The notes below the pieces were generated by a model that did not search any database, had not been told where the DNA came from, and saw nothing but the letters and a program-made list of their open reading frames with translations. The position numbers and the translations under genes were made by a program. A DNA stretch of 64,000 bases from Amphimedon queenslandica (Eukaryota > Porifera > Demospongiae > Haplosclerida > Niphatidae): assembly GCF_000090795.2 (NCBI RefSeq), contig NW_003546293.1, positions 262,649 to 326,648 on the forward strand, read 5' to 3'. This document shows positions 37,771-49,357 of this stretch, piece after piece. The number at the start of each line of letters is the position of its first letter. Position 1 is the first letter of the stretch.

Positions 37771-40534
37771 TTAATTTACAGCTTACTTCACAGTTAACTC
37801 CAGCTACTCTGTAAGAGCCAGCACCTGCTCCAAGTATAAACCCGTTTGGTAAACCAGCCAGACTAGCTACCTGGGCTAAATCATAAACCTACAAAAGAGT
37901 AATGTGTCAAATTGTTCTCTCTCTCTTCCTCTCTCTCTCTCATATAAGTACATGAATGGCACCTTGTTCCTTCCTTTCTCCTCAAGAGAGGAAGCGAGAG
38001 AAATTTAATATGACTCAGGGAATAAATCAAGACAACGATAATGATACTACATACATGTACATGTGTATGACACTCAGTAAAATAGTAAACAGACCATAAA
38101 TAAAGTTTAAATCAAAATCCCATTCAATGGTGCCTCCATGTCTCCCTCAGTAAACAAAAGAGCCTGAGTATGCAATCATTACAAAACTTTCCCTTGACTA
38201 AGTATCACAAGTCAGCAACAATAACTAAGGTACATCATAATAATAATAATTATTATTATTACTGCCATTGGAGTGGGTCCAAAGGGCATGTGGGTGTAGT
38301 AGCATTATGGGCATAATGGCATCAATTAGTGAAGGAATGTGCAGGCATATGTGAGATGTGAATGGTGAGGTTAGGCTTATTGCTGGTTTGGTCATTTCCC
38401 CCACTTAGCAGCTGCTTTTAAAGTCATAACAAGTGGAAAGGAGAGAGAGAGAGAGGGGGGGAGAGGTAAAAGAGGGAAATCCAAAAATAAAAATAAATAA
38501 ATAAAATAAAATAATAAATAAAACAAAGAGCAAAAATAAATAAATAAAATAAAAATAATAAATTAAACAAAGAATAAGAAGAGAAGCTGCATGAGCATAG
38601 AAATTGGTAAATTAAGAAGGTATAAAGGAAGGAATAGCTTGAAACTAAAACTTGCTTATAACAGTTAATGGAAAGCCCCAACAACATTCCAATCCAATAA
38701 TCTATTATAATAGATAGCATACCGGAGTCAATAATTAATATTAAATTGTCAATAAAATAATTTAAGGTATGAGGCCGACATACCATAGCCACAGCCTTAA
38801 ATGCCAGTTATACTTGTACATGTACTTAACTACTGGGCAATGAAATTAGCGACATTTCTCGGTAAAATCAACAAAAATAACAAACTTAAAATTATACATG
38901 TACATAAATGGAATAATATAACAATCAAAATATTAATAATTACCTTTTCTCTTTGGATGAGCGGCATTAGATATGGAACCCCGCCCACATCAAGCAAACG
39001 AGGAGCTCCGCCCAAACCTACGGAACAACAAAATTTAATGTACATGTATAATATTATTCAGGGTTCTGTCTAGAATAAAATTAGAGGTGGTTGGAGACTA
39101 ATATTGTTCCTTTTAAATTTATGTACACCATACTAGTAGACTACAATATCATGCTTTATGTATGGTTATTAGTATTAATTGGATGGTTGGTCTAAGTGAT
39201 GAACTGGTTGCATGGTTCATTTGTTGAGGCAGTTGTCCCGACCACCCCTGACCACCATAGGCAGAACTATGATTGTTATTGTGCATGTTTCTATTGTACT
39301 TGTATCACTATTTTACACGTGCCATTTTCCCCCAGGTGTTACTCTGGAATTTTCAAATCATTAAATCGCTAATTGAAGTCACATTCACTATCTACTCCTG
39401 CATATATTGGAGGGCATGTGTAGCCTGCTATTGTGGACACTCTAATACAAAGACACCTGTTTGATCAGGATAGCTAGGACATGTAGCATCAGTCCCAAAC
39501 CAACAAGAATGTGTATCCTCTAAAACAAGGACACTTTCATAATCAGGACAGTATTATTGGGTCCCAAGGTGTTTTGAAGAGACGTTCGACTGTATTATTA
39601 TTATTATTATTATTATTATCATAGGCAAAAGTAAAACAAATTATAACAAAAATAAGACAGATTAGAATATACACTTATTATTAATATTATTTAAACTATT
39701 ATTATTATTTATACTATTATTATTATTATTATTATTATACAGCTGGAAACTACGACGGGATACAAGGATACCTGATGGACAAGAATGTAATAAGCCTTAC
39801 CCTGGAATGCTTCATTAGGATGCAGCTAACACTGAATATGGTCATGATTAACTGCACTAACATCCTCGTACATATAAACGCTCACAAACATGAAGCGTGC
39901 AATATCGTAAACAAATAATAAATTTATTCTAAACAGGAGATAGCGATCAAGAAAGGAGAAGGAGGAAAATAGATGGTTAGCGGGCCATTAATAAATGGGA
40001 TAAAAATAAACACTGATTAGTTTACACAACTGTAATAATTGAATTGTTTTTGTATAAAGACTTAACTCAGTGGTCGGCCTGATACCAGATGGATCAATGT
40101 GTAAATATACTGTTGGTTCAATATAATTGGCACTAATACCTTTACACTCTAAATTATTACACCCCTTATCCTCATTTCATGACCTTTCACCCTCTTGAAG
40201 GTCGTTCCCCATTTATAATGATCTATTCACTTCCTTACCTGGTGCAGCAAGTTGCCATGGCGAAGACGTGAGGTCAGGACAGTCGACTACATTAACGGAT
40301 GCTTCTTTAAAATTTTCTTTTAAACCACTCTCTATCACTATGTATAATAATAATGACATCAGATAATGTGTAATTAATGTTGCATGATTTTATTGTAAAT
40401 ATTATGTGTTACATAACAATGTGTTTTTGAGCTCTTTGTGAACTTTGTGCAAAATTACACTCACCCTGAGCAACATGAGAGAGATCTGGAGTGTGAAGTT
40501 GTCTTTTTTCCACAGGAAAGGAGGATGAACTCAT
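34826..40534 (-). CDS. C11orf54: C11orf54/PTD012-like zinc-dependent ester hydrolase
   Basis: Eight exons (40465-40534, 40239-40337, 38944-39017, 37787-37888, 37228-37311, 36315-36554, 35080-35193, 34826-34999) join in phase to 318 residues, against 315 in human. Matches run throughout: NVVDCPDLTSSPW, RLLDVGGVPYLMPLI, FILGAGAG, EIKARKRVGEENFVTCMRKS, GPVGLGGVFMIKKGKAK, and the C-terminal EHTHCFSSHGDGGHYHYDVT with the His cluster that binds zinc in the human structure, ending KTHQIGRD. The human protein is a nuclear/cytosolic monomer with ester hydrolase activity on model substrates. Introns are long and hold inverted dispersed repeats and AAT tracts. An in-frame Met further upstream (40648) is less likely as start. 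Confidence 0.92.
35285..35690 (-). repeat. Inverted copy of the 174-177 bp tandem repeat (~2 units)
   Basis: The anchor in reverse sense (GGCTATAGCCCATGG) ends at 35374 and 35551, 177 bp apart. Contains GATGTCCTTATG and AAAATACCCAAGGCTATAGC. In the C11orf54 intron between 35193 and 36315. Relative to its host gene the orientation is sense. Confidence 0.93.
36110..36295. mobile_element. Probable short inverted-repeat element
   Basis: AATATAGTCTCTCTTAATGG at the left faces TGTCCATTATATAGAGGCTA at the right. Internal GGACAC/GTGTCC motifs recall the minisatellite at 13.1 kb and a sequence at ~39.4-39.6 kb. In a C11orf54 intron. Ends are approximate. Confidence 0.45.
36690..36890. repeat. Direct repeat, two units ~130 bp apart
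   Basis: CTTATAATAATCATAGATAG and GGGTAATCCATGTCTAAGAA followed by TGTATAACCAT appear twice, with further ATAACCATACATAA variants between. In a C11orf54 intron; it gives a long spurious ORF on the - strand. Confidence 0.8.
37320..37780. repeat. AAT/ATT microsatellite region
   Basis: Several long (AAT)n, (ATT)n and (GATAAT)n runs at 37320-37395 and 37620-37780 around a T-rich stretch, ending beside the exon at 37787-37888. Confidence 0.95.
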
Positions 40535-40706
40535 TTCCTTCTCTTTCTTTATGTAAACATTAAATAACTGATCGGGTGTGGTCGTAGTGATAGTTCTTTT
40601 TTTATAAAAAGAAATCCAACGGCGACCCTTGCCATCTGAGAAAAACAAGACAGTATTATTATCTTCAGTTTGTACTTTTATAGCTCATTTCTACTATACA
40701 GCAGCA
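40535..40706. promoter_or_regulatory. Probable shared promoter, C11orf54-like (-) and PH gene 3 (+)
   Basis: A 172-bp spacer between divergent start codons. Inferred from position. Confidence 0.45.
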
Positions 40707-43669
40707 ATGTCCTCACCCGCTCCTAGGAGAAGAAAGTTTGCTTTCGACCTGAGGAAGCCCATCATGAAAGGGGTCATCCTAAAGCAAGGTGGATTCCACA
40801 AAGCATTCAAGCAGAGGTTCTTTATACTCTATCCTGGCTTTCTCGTCTATTATGAAGACGGACAGAAGTGGCAGTACGACCTACAAAGAGGAGAAACTTT
40901 AGGAGTAAGCCAAACTCTTGCTTAATAAAATTATAGCAAGAATTGTATTTATAGTGACAACAACTAGTCTATCATTTTCTGTTTCCTTTCTTTTATGATT
41001 TTAGTCCCGACTGGGTGCTATCAAGCTAGTAGGAGGATCTGTAGAAAAAAGCAGAAATCCACCAAAGGGTGCAAAATATGCTTTTGTAGTCCACTGCCCT
41101 GACAAAAGCAACAACAGAAGGTATGATGATTCTAGAATGAGTGAATGAGAGTATTATGTGAATGAGCAGAAGGGTAATGATAACTCTTCCCATTAATGGG
41201 CCCTTTAATAGTGTAGTATCAAAGCAATGACAGTAGACTCAGCCAAGACAAACACTTCAGTACATAAAGTGTAACATGTAAACAAGCGTAATGAGCAATA
41301 GTGAAAGCAAGCAAATACAGTTGCTTATAGCATAATAGTATTGATAATGTTGCTTATCTGATCTCTAGCTACTACTATGGCATCGTGTAGTATTTGTTAC
41401 CTGAGAAACGTGTAACTGTATTGATCTTACAGCATTACTGAGATTATTGTCAGATGCCAAAATGTATATGTCAATTCTTTACTCCCACACACTCCTTTTG
41501 TCTTACTCTTTCTTTCTCTCTCCCCACTCTTGTTCTCTCTAGTGAATTTACATTCAACTGCCAGTCAAATGAAGAAAGATATCAGTGGATATCAAAGATA
41601 CAGTCTGCAATTCCAACAGGGAGTGAGTCACCTCAAGCCCAAGCAAAGAAAGTAAAAGCAGAGCCAGACACTCTTCCAGTATCAAAGCTAGCAGAACCAC
41701 CAACACCAAATTCAATGGAGAGGCAAGAAACCGTTGATGATGCAGCTCTTTTAGCAACAAAAAACCACACAGAAGATGGTAAGATTTCATGTAGCACTTC
41801 TGTGGCATTTTGTAATGCAATTTTGGTCATTGTAATGAAATCCAGCTCCTTATATGACTTCTGTGTGTACAAATTGAAATTATTTTTAGCCTCAGATCTA
41901 GTGCATGCGTACATGCATTAATGAGATGTTTTGAATTACTGCATCAGATGAAACTGACTCTTAAAAGGTAGCAAGAAGCAAATGTAGGATCAGAATAGCC
42001 TCTCTGTCTGTGAGATGGCACAAACAGTTTTTATATGCTACCTGTGATTTTCCTAAAATGCATTCATATATATAAACTCCTACATGCATGCATTTATCCT
42101 TGCAAAAACAACACTGCATCACACCATCCAACGTCACAATGAAGTGCACGTCTCACAGTGCCATAATAAAACTATGTTGAAGTTGACAATTCCTTCTCTC
42201 TCTCTTTTGTCTGCTGCTTTCTACAAAGCATCTCATAGATATAGTATTAAAAGGTTCTTTTACTTTTTTGTAGATCATAAAGAGACTCATATTGATGATG
42301 TATTGGGCCCATCAAACGTGCAGCAGCACAGTTCTGATGAGGAGGATCCAGATACCATACCACTGTCCGATAATCCAGCTAATAAAGCTAAGGACAATGA
42401 CAATGAAGACAAGACTAAAGTAGGACAGATTGTTTCAAGTGCTTCAATAAAAGTCAGAGAATCGAAAGAAGAAGTAGAAGAAGAGAAGGAAAGCAACACA
42501 GTCACTTCTGAAGAAACCGTCGCTGAGCAGACGACTGAGGGTGAACCTGATGACATGGAAGTTAAAGAAGTCGTGATTGAAACAGAAGCGGCTGCTATTG
42601 AGAAATTCCGCGCCTCGATCATTGACCACTCGCTCATCGGTGATCCTGACCAGGACTCAGCCTCTGATGGAGAGTCAGGTCCGAGAGATGGAGAGGGTTC
42701 TAACACCAGTTCCCCTCCCCCTGAAGATGAGCAGATAGTCATAGAGGCTTCTAATACCAACTCTCCTCCTCCTGAGGATGAGCAGAGAGTCACCTCTCCC
42801 TCCATAGTGGTGACAGAAGGAACATTAAAAAGAGAAGGAACTGGAGCCTCTGGCGGTAGCAGCAGTCCAGAGAGATCCACCACTCCTGATATGAGAAGAC
42901 CTTCTGGTAAGTTATTACTATATCTTCTTAGAATACTATAGAATGCATAGTGTAAACTTTATTGTATAAATGACTTCTTTTGCAGGTGCACTAGTTTTTA
43001 CAGAGAAAAGGGGATATCTTTACAAAGTTGGAGGAAACGTCAAGTCGTGGAATTTGAGATATTTCATCCTACAGCCTGGGATTTTTCGTTATTTCAAAAA
43101 TGATCCTGTAAGTCTACATAGCATAATAGTAACACTAGTGTTAGTAGCAAGCAATGATAAATGATAATAGTAATAACTGTGATAAGAGAAGAGTAATGTA
43201 TAATGATAATGATAATAATACTGATGATACTATTATATTTTTTTCTTTCTTTAGCAAGGAAAGCCTTTAGGAGAAGTGAAATTGAAAAATGTCAAAATCA
43301 CATTTCCAAAGAAAGGTAATTTAAGATGAGCCACAAATGAACTTATTATCATCTTTTTGCTCTTGCTACAGGAGAAAAGAAGTTCTCTGCTTTCCAGTTT
43401 AATGTCCATACAGAGAGTACATGGAATAAAAGAAGGTATATATAGAAACTATTATATAAACTCTCACTCTCTCTCTTCATCTATCCAGAGATTGGGGCAT
43501 GGCAGCATCCACAGAAAAAGAAATGAAAGAATGGATGGAAGCTTTTGAGGTAGGTCACATCACTTAAAAATATAAGTAGCAATTTTACATAATTATTGCT
43601 TTTTTATTAATTTTATAGTTGGCAAGTGGTGCCGTTATAACTAGTCCTGATAGTAATGGCTCAGAATGA
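40707..43669 (+). CDS. Protein with two PH domains separated by an acidic linker
   Basis: Nine exons (40707-40904, 41005-41120, 41543-41778, 42274-42906, 42986-43107, 43255-43315, 43372-43435, 43489-43549, 43619-43669) join in phase to 513 residues. PH1 (~20-125): RKPIMKGVILKQGGFHKAFK, QRFFILYPGFLVYYED, AFVVHCPD, NEERYQWISKIQSAIP. A ~270-residue Glu/Ser-rich disordered linker carries a near-duplicate SNT(S/N)SPPPEDEQ. PH2 (~398-505): TEKRGYLYKVGGNVKSWNLR, YFILQPGIFRYFKNDP, GEVKLKNVKITFPKK, KEMKEWMEAFELAS. It has no GAP, GEF or kinase domain. PH2 has the K.GG..K.W..RYF pattern common in PIP3/PIP2-binding PH domains. PH1 resembles the two single-PH genes nearby, so this was probably the source or a product of local duplication. 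The role is presumably a membrane-recruited scaffold. Confidence 0.88.
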
Positions 43670-43965
43670 AAAATCTCATCATGTCTGTGTCATCTTCTCT
43701 CAACCTCTCTCTTCCTCCGAATGATATCATGACAATACTCTATATAATGCACACTTTTACACATGACTATAATTATACATGCGCTGACAATAATAATAAA
43801 TAACAATTATTAATGATGATGATGTAATAATGATAATAATTATATGATAAAACGTTTGTTAAGTGAAATTGCTGCAGCTTTTAGCTGCATTTTAAAAAGG
43901 GCCGGACTAGTTTTGAAAGAGATTATACTATGGCCACATTTAAAAGACAATGATACAAAAGGACA

Positions 43966-45749
43966 CTACGTTTTCTTTTTCTGACGAGAATAGAGCGAAG
44001 GAGTTGATTCCCATTTTCTCATTCCACCACTTTCTCCAGTTGCTCTACCAAGTGATCGTGAGGGACATGGTGAAGCTTGCCGAACTAATAATAAAATAAA
44101 AAATAAAAAAGACAAAAAATTATTTTTAAATGAAAAATTTTAAAGTTCTTTATCATAATTACCTCTCAAAGGAGCCAGTTTAGAAGAAGTGCCAAGGTGA
44201 ACAGAGCCTCTCTTAGCACTAGCAGTCCTCCTTGATATAATGTCTACTTAAGCTCAACAGTAAAACAAGGACTAGCTCAACTTACCTTTGGATAGACTGG
44301 ATGGATTGGTCATACGACAAGGATCATATTTCAATAACAAGTGGTCAAGTGTGTCCCAACCGCCTCCAACTCTAACCATCACTTGATTGTGGAGCACCTG
44401 GGATTAAATATTAATAATAATAATCATTATTAATGAATTGGGAATCAAATCATAAAAATAAAATAACAATAATTTGCTGTTACAATTTAATAATAATTAA
44501 CAGTACTCGAGCTGTTCTTCATAGTGCAAATGAGCTAATTCATTGTCATTAATTAATACTTACTGCTATTAAACTATACATGGTAGTTATAAATTTGTCT
44601 ATCCTATTTGCGTTTAATGTAGCTACTTTGTGTAGCTGCAATAGTAATAACACCAATCTGTCCCTTAATTCTGTTTATTGTTTTTTGTTTGCTTTCTTTC
44701 TCGGGCTCTCCCTTTTCAATTTTGTTTATTTAATTTTTTCTTTCCTTCTGACCTTTTTTCATAACAATAATACCAACAATAATAATAATATCAATAATCA
44801 TAATAATAATGATGATGATGATGATGACAAACAATTGAGTAGACACATAAGTAACTTACTCTAATATATACCGTCATGGTCTTTCCTGATGGCATCGTGA
44901 TATGAAACTTGCCAGGTCCCTGTAGTATGGCATGCAGCTTGCAGCTACAACTGCATTGGTGCAATATATTAAGAATCTAAAGGGAAAGCGAGAATTGCAT
45001 ATAACTGATACTTGAAATAATATCACTCTTATTTTGAATAGCTATGATTCACATTATGTACCAAATAATGGCATTCTATTGGAACACCATTATTTGGTAC
45101 ATTATGTGAATCAGAGCATTACCTCATGATCTCCTCTGCTCACTACCACTTTCTTCACTTCCTCCTTCTCCTCTCTCTCAATCTCTTTCTCCATTTCAAC
45201 CAGTTTGGGCGTGGCTAGTCCCAAGTCGCCTCCGACCCGAGCGACAGCTAAAAGAGTTAGGATAACTCGTTTCTCATCTCGATGAAGCACCAGCCCCTCA
45301 GACTCGAATAAGACGGATTCTTTAAGACCAAGGTCTCGGCACCAAGCGATGAAATTTGCAGTGTTGTCTCTCGCTTGAAAGGATCCTTTTGAAGCAGAGG
45401 TGTTGCAGTGAAGCTCTCCCATTGGCACCAGCTTACAAATGTCATTAATTGGCTTAGGCAGATCCGGCCGCTTAGCAGCTCCAGTAGCAGCTTTAAAGCT
45501 AGTGGTTGCTCTCTTTAGTAGTGGAGGCGTTGCTTTATTAGCAGCAAGAGTAGCGGCTGCTGCAGTTTGAATGCGAGTAGCTAGCTGACACAGGATCACT
45601 CCAGTGTCTAGGCTCGTCAGAAAGTTTTCTGGAGTTATTTGTATCTTTATGACTGTGTTGAGCCACTTTGAAAGGTCCTGTTTGAGGACGTGGAGAGCCT
45701 CTTTCTCCTTCTCTTCCATTTTCTTGAAATCAACAACAAGAACCTCCAT
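43966..45749 (-). CDS. GAS2-like protein (CH domain plus GAR domain)
   Basis: Five exons (45123-45749, 44860-44976, 44286-44397, 44163-44243, 43966-44084) join in phase to 351 residues, close to vertebrate GAS2 (~313). The N-terminal calponin-homology domain reads [77 protein letters not shown] zinc-type GAR domain follows: [20 protein letters not shown] and [20 protein letters not shown] with YDPCR. The short Ser/Arg-rich tail ends RQKKKT. GAS2 family proteins link F-actin (CH) to microtubules (GAR). The CH domain has an Ala/Thr-rich insertion ([16 protein letters not shown]). It starts 136 bp from MRPS5 on the other strand. Confidence 0.92.
45045..45113. repeat. Perfect-like inverted repeat, 27-bp arms
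   Basis: TGATTCACATTATGTACCAA at the left pairs with TTGGTACATTATGTGAATCA at the right across a 15-base loop, with one mismatch in 27. Lies in the first intron of the GAS2-like gene, ending 9 bases from the donor of exon 45123-45749. Confidence 0.9.
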
Positions 45750-45885
45750 TATCTTCTTCTCACCCCTTCCCGCGAAACCCCGCGGGACAATGAGTGAGCA
45801 TGCGCAAACAAAACAAACATTTGCGTGGGCGCAAGCTCAATTAAGAATGAGGGGCGGGGCTCATACACGTGGAGTCGTAAACAAA
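45750..45885. promoter_or_regulatory. Probable shared promoter, GAS2-like (-) and MRPS5 (+)
   Basis: A 136-bp divergent spacer, GC-rich for this window (CCCCGCGGGA, GGGGCGGGGC). Inferred from position and composition. Confidence 0.5.
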
Positions 45886-47016
45886 ATGGCTAATCTGCTA
45901 CAGCTCTTTCGTTCCTTTACCAGCCGTTTACATCTCCAGTTACCGCCACAGCAAATCACGAAGAGATTCTACGCTTCAAGAAACCCACTGGAGAGACGGA
46001 CAGCAAAGGAGCTTTACGATGCACTTACTGGGGGAAAAGGGGGAAGGAAAGGAAGAGGACAGAAATGGGACAGGGTGGAATGGGTCCAACTACCTAGGAA
46101 GATACCTTTGGGTCGTGGAAGAACGGGCAAAAGATGGCCTGGGCTAAGTTATCCATTACCTCCAGCAAAAGAGTCAACTGGCCCTTTACTTGATAGTCAA
46201 AAGAAGCTCCTTGCTCCGGTTGAATTATCGGAGCAAACCGAGCAAGAAGGTCTAGATGATTTGGGCATCATCAGCATCTCCGATCTAAAGGGAGAGTACC
46301 GTTCTAAACGGAGCCTTCACGAAATGAACTGGAGCAAGAAAGGTTGGAGTGGAAGGACTTGGAAAGGCCGCTACGTTGGCATACCAGAGGCTGCTAATGG
46401 GACTCCAATGCCAGATTTTCACTCGGTCATTTTGGACATGTACCGGGCACGCTGGAAGTGTTCAATGGGGTCACAGTTTGCTATACAAACCTCGGTGATT
46501 GTTGGTAATGGAAAGGGGATGGTCGGGTTTGGCGTGGCACGCTCTAAGGACATGCGTGGGTGTATTCGCAGAGCAAAGAACAGGGCAGTGAAACAGCTAA
46601 GATGTATACCAATATGCGAAGGGCACACCATCTTTCATAATATCAAGTCCAAGTGTGTGAGGACGAGAGTACTCATGGAGCGGAAGGAAAAAGGATTTGG
46701 TTTAAGGTGTAATCCCAAGTTACAGGCGGTCATGCAGCTGATCGGGATCAAAGACATACGCATCAAACAACTTGGTAGTAACCACGTCGGCCATCTTGTT
46801 CGTGCTACTTTGAGCGGACTCTTGGGACAAGAGACTTACGAGTCTTTGGCTAATAAAACTGGCGAGTTTGTTGTGCAGTATCGAACTGAATATAGTGGAC
46901 GACCGCTAGTTGTTGGAGTCCCTTCATCTACAGACGAGTCTTTTCTGATCTGGCTGAGAGATCATCAGATGCTTCACAGTGACTTGGAACAGAAATTATT
47001 TAAGAATAAGCAGTAA
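45886..47016 (+). CDS. MRPS5: Mitochondrial small ribosomal subunit protein uS5m
   Basis: A single exon of 376 residues from the ATG at 45886. The frame stays open upstream to 45604 but overlaps the start of the GAS2-like gene; MANLLQLFRSFTSRLHLQ is a good mitochondrial presequence (no acidic residues in the first ~25, Arg, Ser). The S5 N-terminal RNA-binding domain follows (SQFAIQTSVIVGNGKGMVGF, GVARSKDM, RRAKNRAVKQL), then the S5 C-terminal fold (FGLRCNPKLQAVMQLIGIKD, LGSNHVGHLVRATLSGL). Like other animal MRPS5 it has long N- and C-terminal extensions. It acts in the mitoribosome small subunit near the mRNA entry site. Another mitoribosomal gene, MRPS12, lies 308 bp away in convergent orientation. 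Confidence 0.95.
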   Translation: MANLLQLFRSFTSRLHLQLPPQQITKRFYASRNPLERRTAKELYDALTGGKGGRKGRGQKWDRVEWVQLPRKIPLGRGRTGKRWPGLSYPLPPAKESTGPLLDSQKKLLAPVELSEQTEQEGLDDLGIISISDLKGEYRSKRSLHEMNWSKKGWSGRTWKGRYVGIPEAANGTPMPDFHSVILDMYRARWKCSMGSQFAIQTSVIVGNGKGMVGFGVARSKDMRGCIRRAKNRAVKQLRCIPICEGHTIFHNIKSKCVRTRVLMERKEKGFGLRCNPKLQAVMQLIGIKDIRIKQLGSNHVGHLVRATLSGLLGQETYESLANKTGEFVVQYRTEYSGRPLVVGVPSSTDESFLIWLRDHQMLHSDLEQKLFKNKQ

Positions 47017-47324
47017 TTAATAATTATTTTAGTTATTTTAGTATGTAATATAGTGTATTAATAATTATCATTTCAATATAAGTTTATATTTGTCAGTATG
47101 GCTAAGCAAGCTAGTGCACTTAACTCTTTTAAATGAAAATATTGTACTTTCCTTCCAAAAATTTTGACATGCGCTGTTCAATTATGCAGATTCATTGACA
47201 TCACAGTACTGGGTATCTAAAAATGCGTAACGTTTTGCTTGCTTAAAGCATAAGGCTTGCCTCTTAATATTTACATTCATCTTTATTAATATGTGACAAT
47301 TATTATACATGACTATTGATTGTG
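47017..47324. other. Short convergent intergenic spacer
   Basis: 308 bp holding the 3' UTRs of MRPS5 and MRPS12. Nothing else seen. Confidence 0.6.
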
Positions 47325-47729
47325 TTAGTTTTTCTTCACAGGATGGGCACAATTATACTTTCCTCTCACCACACGTAGTTTCACACTGACAAGATGGCGG
47401 CCATTTGCTCCTTCAAGTAGTACAACATCAGTCGGTTGCAGTGTGTGACCTTCTTTTGGTATAAAAGCAATAGCTTCTTTCTTGTTTGAAAGTCTCACTC
47501 GACAGCACCTTCTTTCACCTGAATTAGGTTTGCGTGGGCGTACAGTCATGGTCTCCAAAACGATTCCTTTGATTTGAGGGCGATTACCCAGGAAGCGATG
47601 AGGCTTCTTCTTCGATTGTCTTGCGTTGGGCCCTTGTCTCATGAGTTGGTTCACCGTTCTCTGAAACAGTGGAGTGCTGTGAAAGGAGCGAAGGAAAAAT
47701 TGAGAAAATGTCTTTATGTAAGCCGCCAT
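47325..47729 (-). CDS. MRPS12: Mitochondrial small ribosomal subunit protein uS12m
   Basis: Single exon, 134 residues (human 138). A presequence-like start (MAAYIKTFSQFFLRSFHSTP) precedes the complete uS12 fold: QLMRQGPNARQSKKKP, GNRPQIKGIVLETMTVRPRK, KPNSGERRCCRVRLSNKKEA, FIPKEGHTLQPTDVVLLEGA, VKLRVVRGKYNCAHP. This protein sits at the decoding centre; the KPNS loop is the conserved functional loop. The frame extends to 47798 with an extra Met, but the start at 47729 gives the better targeting signal. Confidence 0.95.
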   Translation of the reverse strand: MAAYIKTFSQFFLRSFHSTPLFQRTVNQLMRQGPNARQSKKKPHRFLGNRPQIKGIVLETMTVRPRKPNSGERRCCRVRLSNKKEAIAFIPKEGHTLQPTDVVLLEGANGRHLVSVKLRVVRGKYNCAHPVKKN

Positions 47730-48011
47730 TTTATAATAATTATTAAAGATAGGTACGCCTACTTTGGCGCGGTTTCTAACCATAGATACTTTAACCATTA
47801 TCTATGCTTTAGCCATAGTTGCAGTTCACTGGAATGCATTCCTTCTTGGCTACAGTTCGCCGGAAAGTATCATTACACATTTACGTATAATAATAATTAT
47901 TATTATTAGCAACTAGTTAAAAACTGCACTATTATAGACTTTACATGCATCATCACAAGTTCACAAAAAAACATAAATAATAATTTTTGTGTATGTTCTC
48001 GTTTTAAAGTG
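47730..48011. other. Intergenic spacer
   Basis: 282 bp between MRPS12 and the desaturase 3' end, containing a short ATT repeat near 47885-47910. No gene. Confidence 0.6.
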
Positions 48012-49315
48012 TTATTTATCCTTGTCAACCTCTTCCTGGCCAAGTCTACGAAGATGTTCAAGATGACATCCGAGAGCTTCTTTAGTCGTATCAACGTAGT
48101 GATACTTGATACCAAATTCCTCGCAGGTCTTCTTTATTATAGGAGTAATGAGACGATAGTGGGACTGTATGACACCGGGAAAGAGATGATGAGTTGTTTG
48201 ATGGTTCAAGGCTCCAGTGAAGACTGTCCAGAACCAGCTGTCAGTGGCATAGTCTTGTGTAGTGGCTACTTGTAGCTCAGCCCTAAGGAAGAGGGGAGAG
48301 AAGGGAGGAGAGGGGAGGGGAAAGTTAAGGAGAGAGGGAATAAATAAGAAAAAAAGAGAAGTACATGTAGATACGAAGTGAACATAATGTATTCTCTGCA
48401 TTTGCAGATATTAAATAGTAAAAAAAACAATTTTTTGCAATTGATTATATTACTAAATGTATCAACCCATAACTGATAATTTTTTAGTTTAAATTGTAAT
48501 TTTAAAATTCACTCACCAATCCATGTGAACCTTGTTGTCCTTGTCTGGCTTGGGCCATTCAACCTATTAAATAAAGATTTGATATTCATAATAATAATAA
48601 TCTTACAGTACGGTGTATCTTACTTCACTGATGACATGTGATGTCTGAAATATGAGAGCCAACCAGTAACTGCCAGACATTTCAGCAATCAGGTTGTAAA
48701 ATAACTGTAAATAAAAATACATTAATATATTATCAAATTTTTGAGCAGCTTTAAAAATAAGTAAAGAATCTGGAATCAGTTCAAGCTTTCCATACAACAT
48801 AAGTAGTACAAGTACATGCAAGTGTATTTTTTTTTAAATATGAAAATGGAGAGTCCTCTCATTTGGCCCGAAAACATGTAGTACACTAGCAAAGGGACTT
48901 TGGCTTGATTTTGGAGCAACTTTTAAAAAATCTATTTTTTTAACAAAATCAGTTCAAAATTGCTGCATAGCTACATAAGAACATGCACATATCAGAAATG
49001 TACTACAAAATTGATATACATGACAGTACATGAGCTAATATTTATTGTATGTACATGTACATACAATCAACTTACAACTGACGAGAGTGGCATGAAGAGG
49101 CTAGGAATATAAAAACGGATAATGCAGTGACTGATCTTCCCTGCAAACAATATCAACCATTGTCTCAAAATGAGTGGATTCAATCGTATGGTAGCTAAAA
49201 TATTGCAATTAAAGGAGGAGTGGCTTAAGAAAATAATAATAACTCACAGTTCCTCTTAGTAAAGACAATATGGAAGTCTTGCAGTCTTGTTTTAATTCCA
49301 AGCTATACACAACAA

Positions 49316-49357
<42 letters not shown>

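Noticed and set aside
45604-45885. Longer N-terminus for MRPS5
   Set aside because: The extension lies largely antisense to the GAS2-like first exon, and a good mitochondrial presequence starts at 45886.
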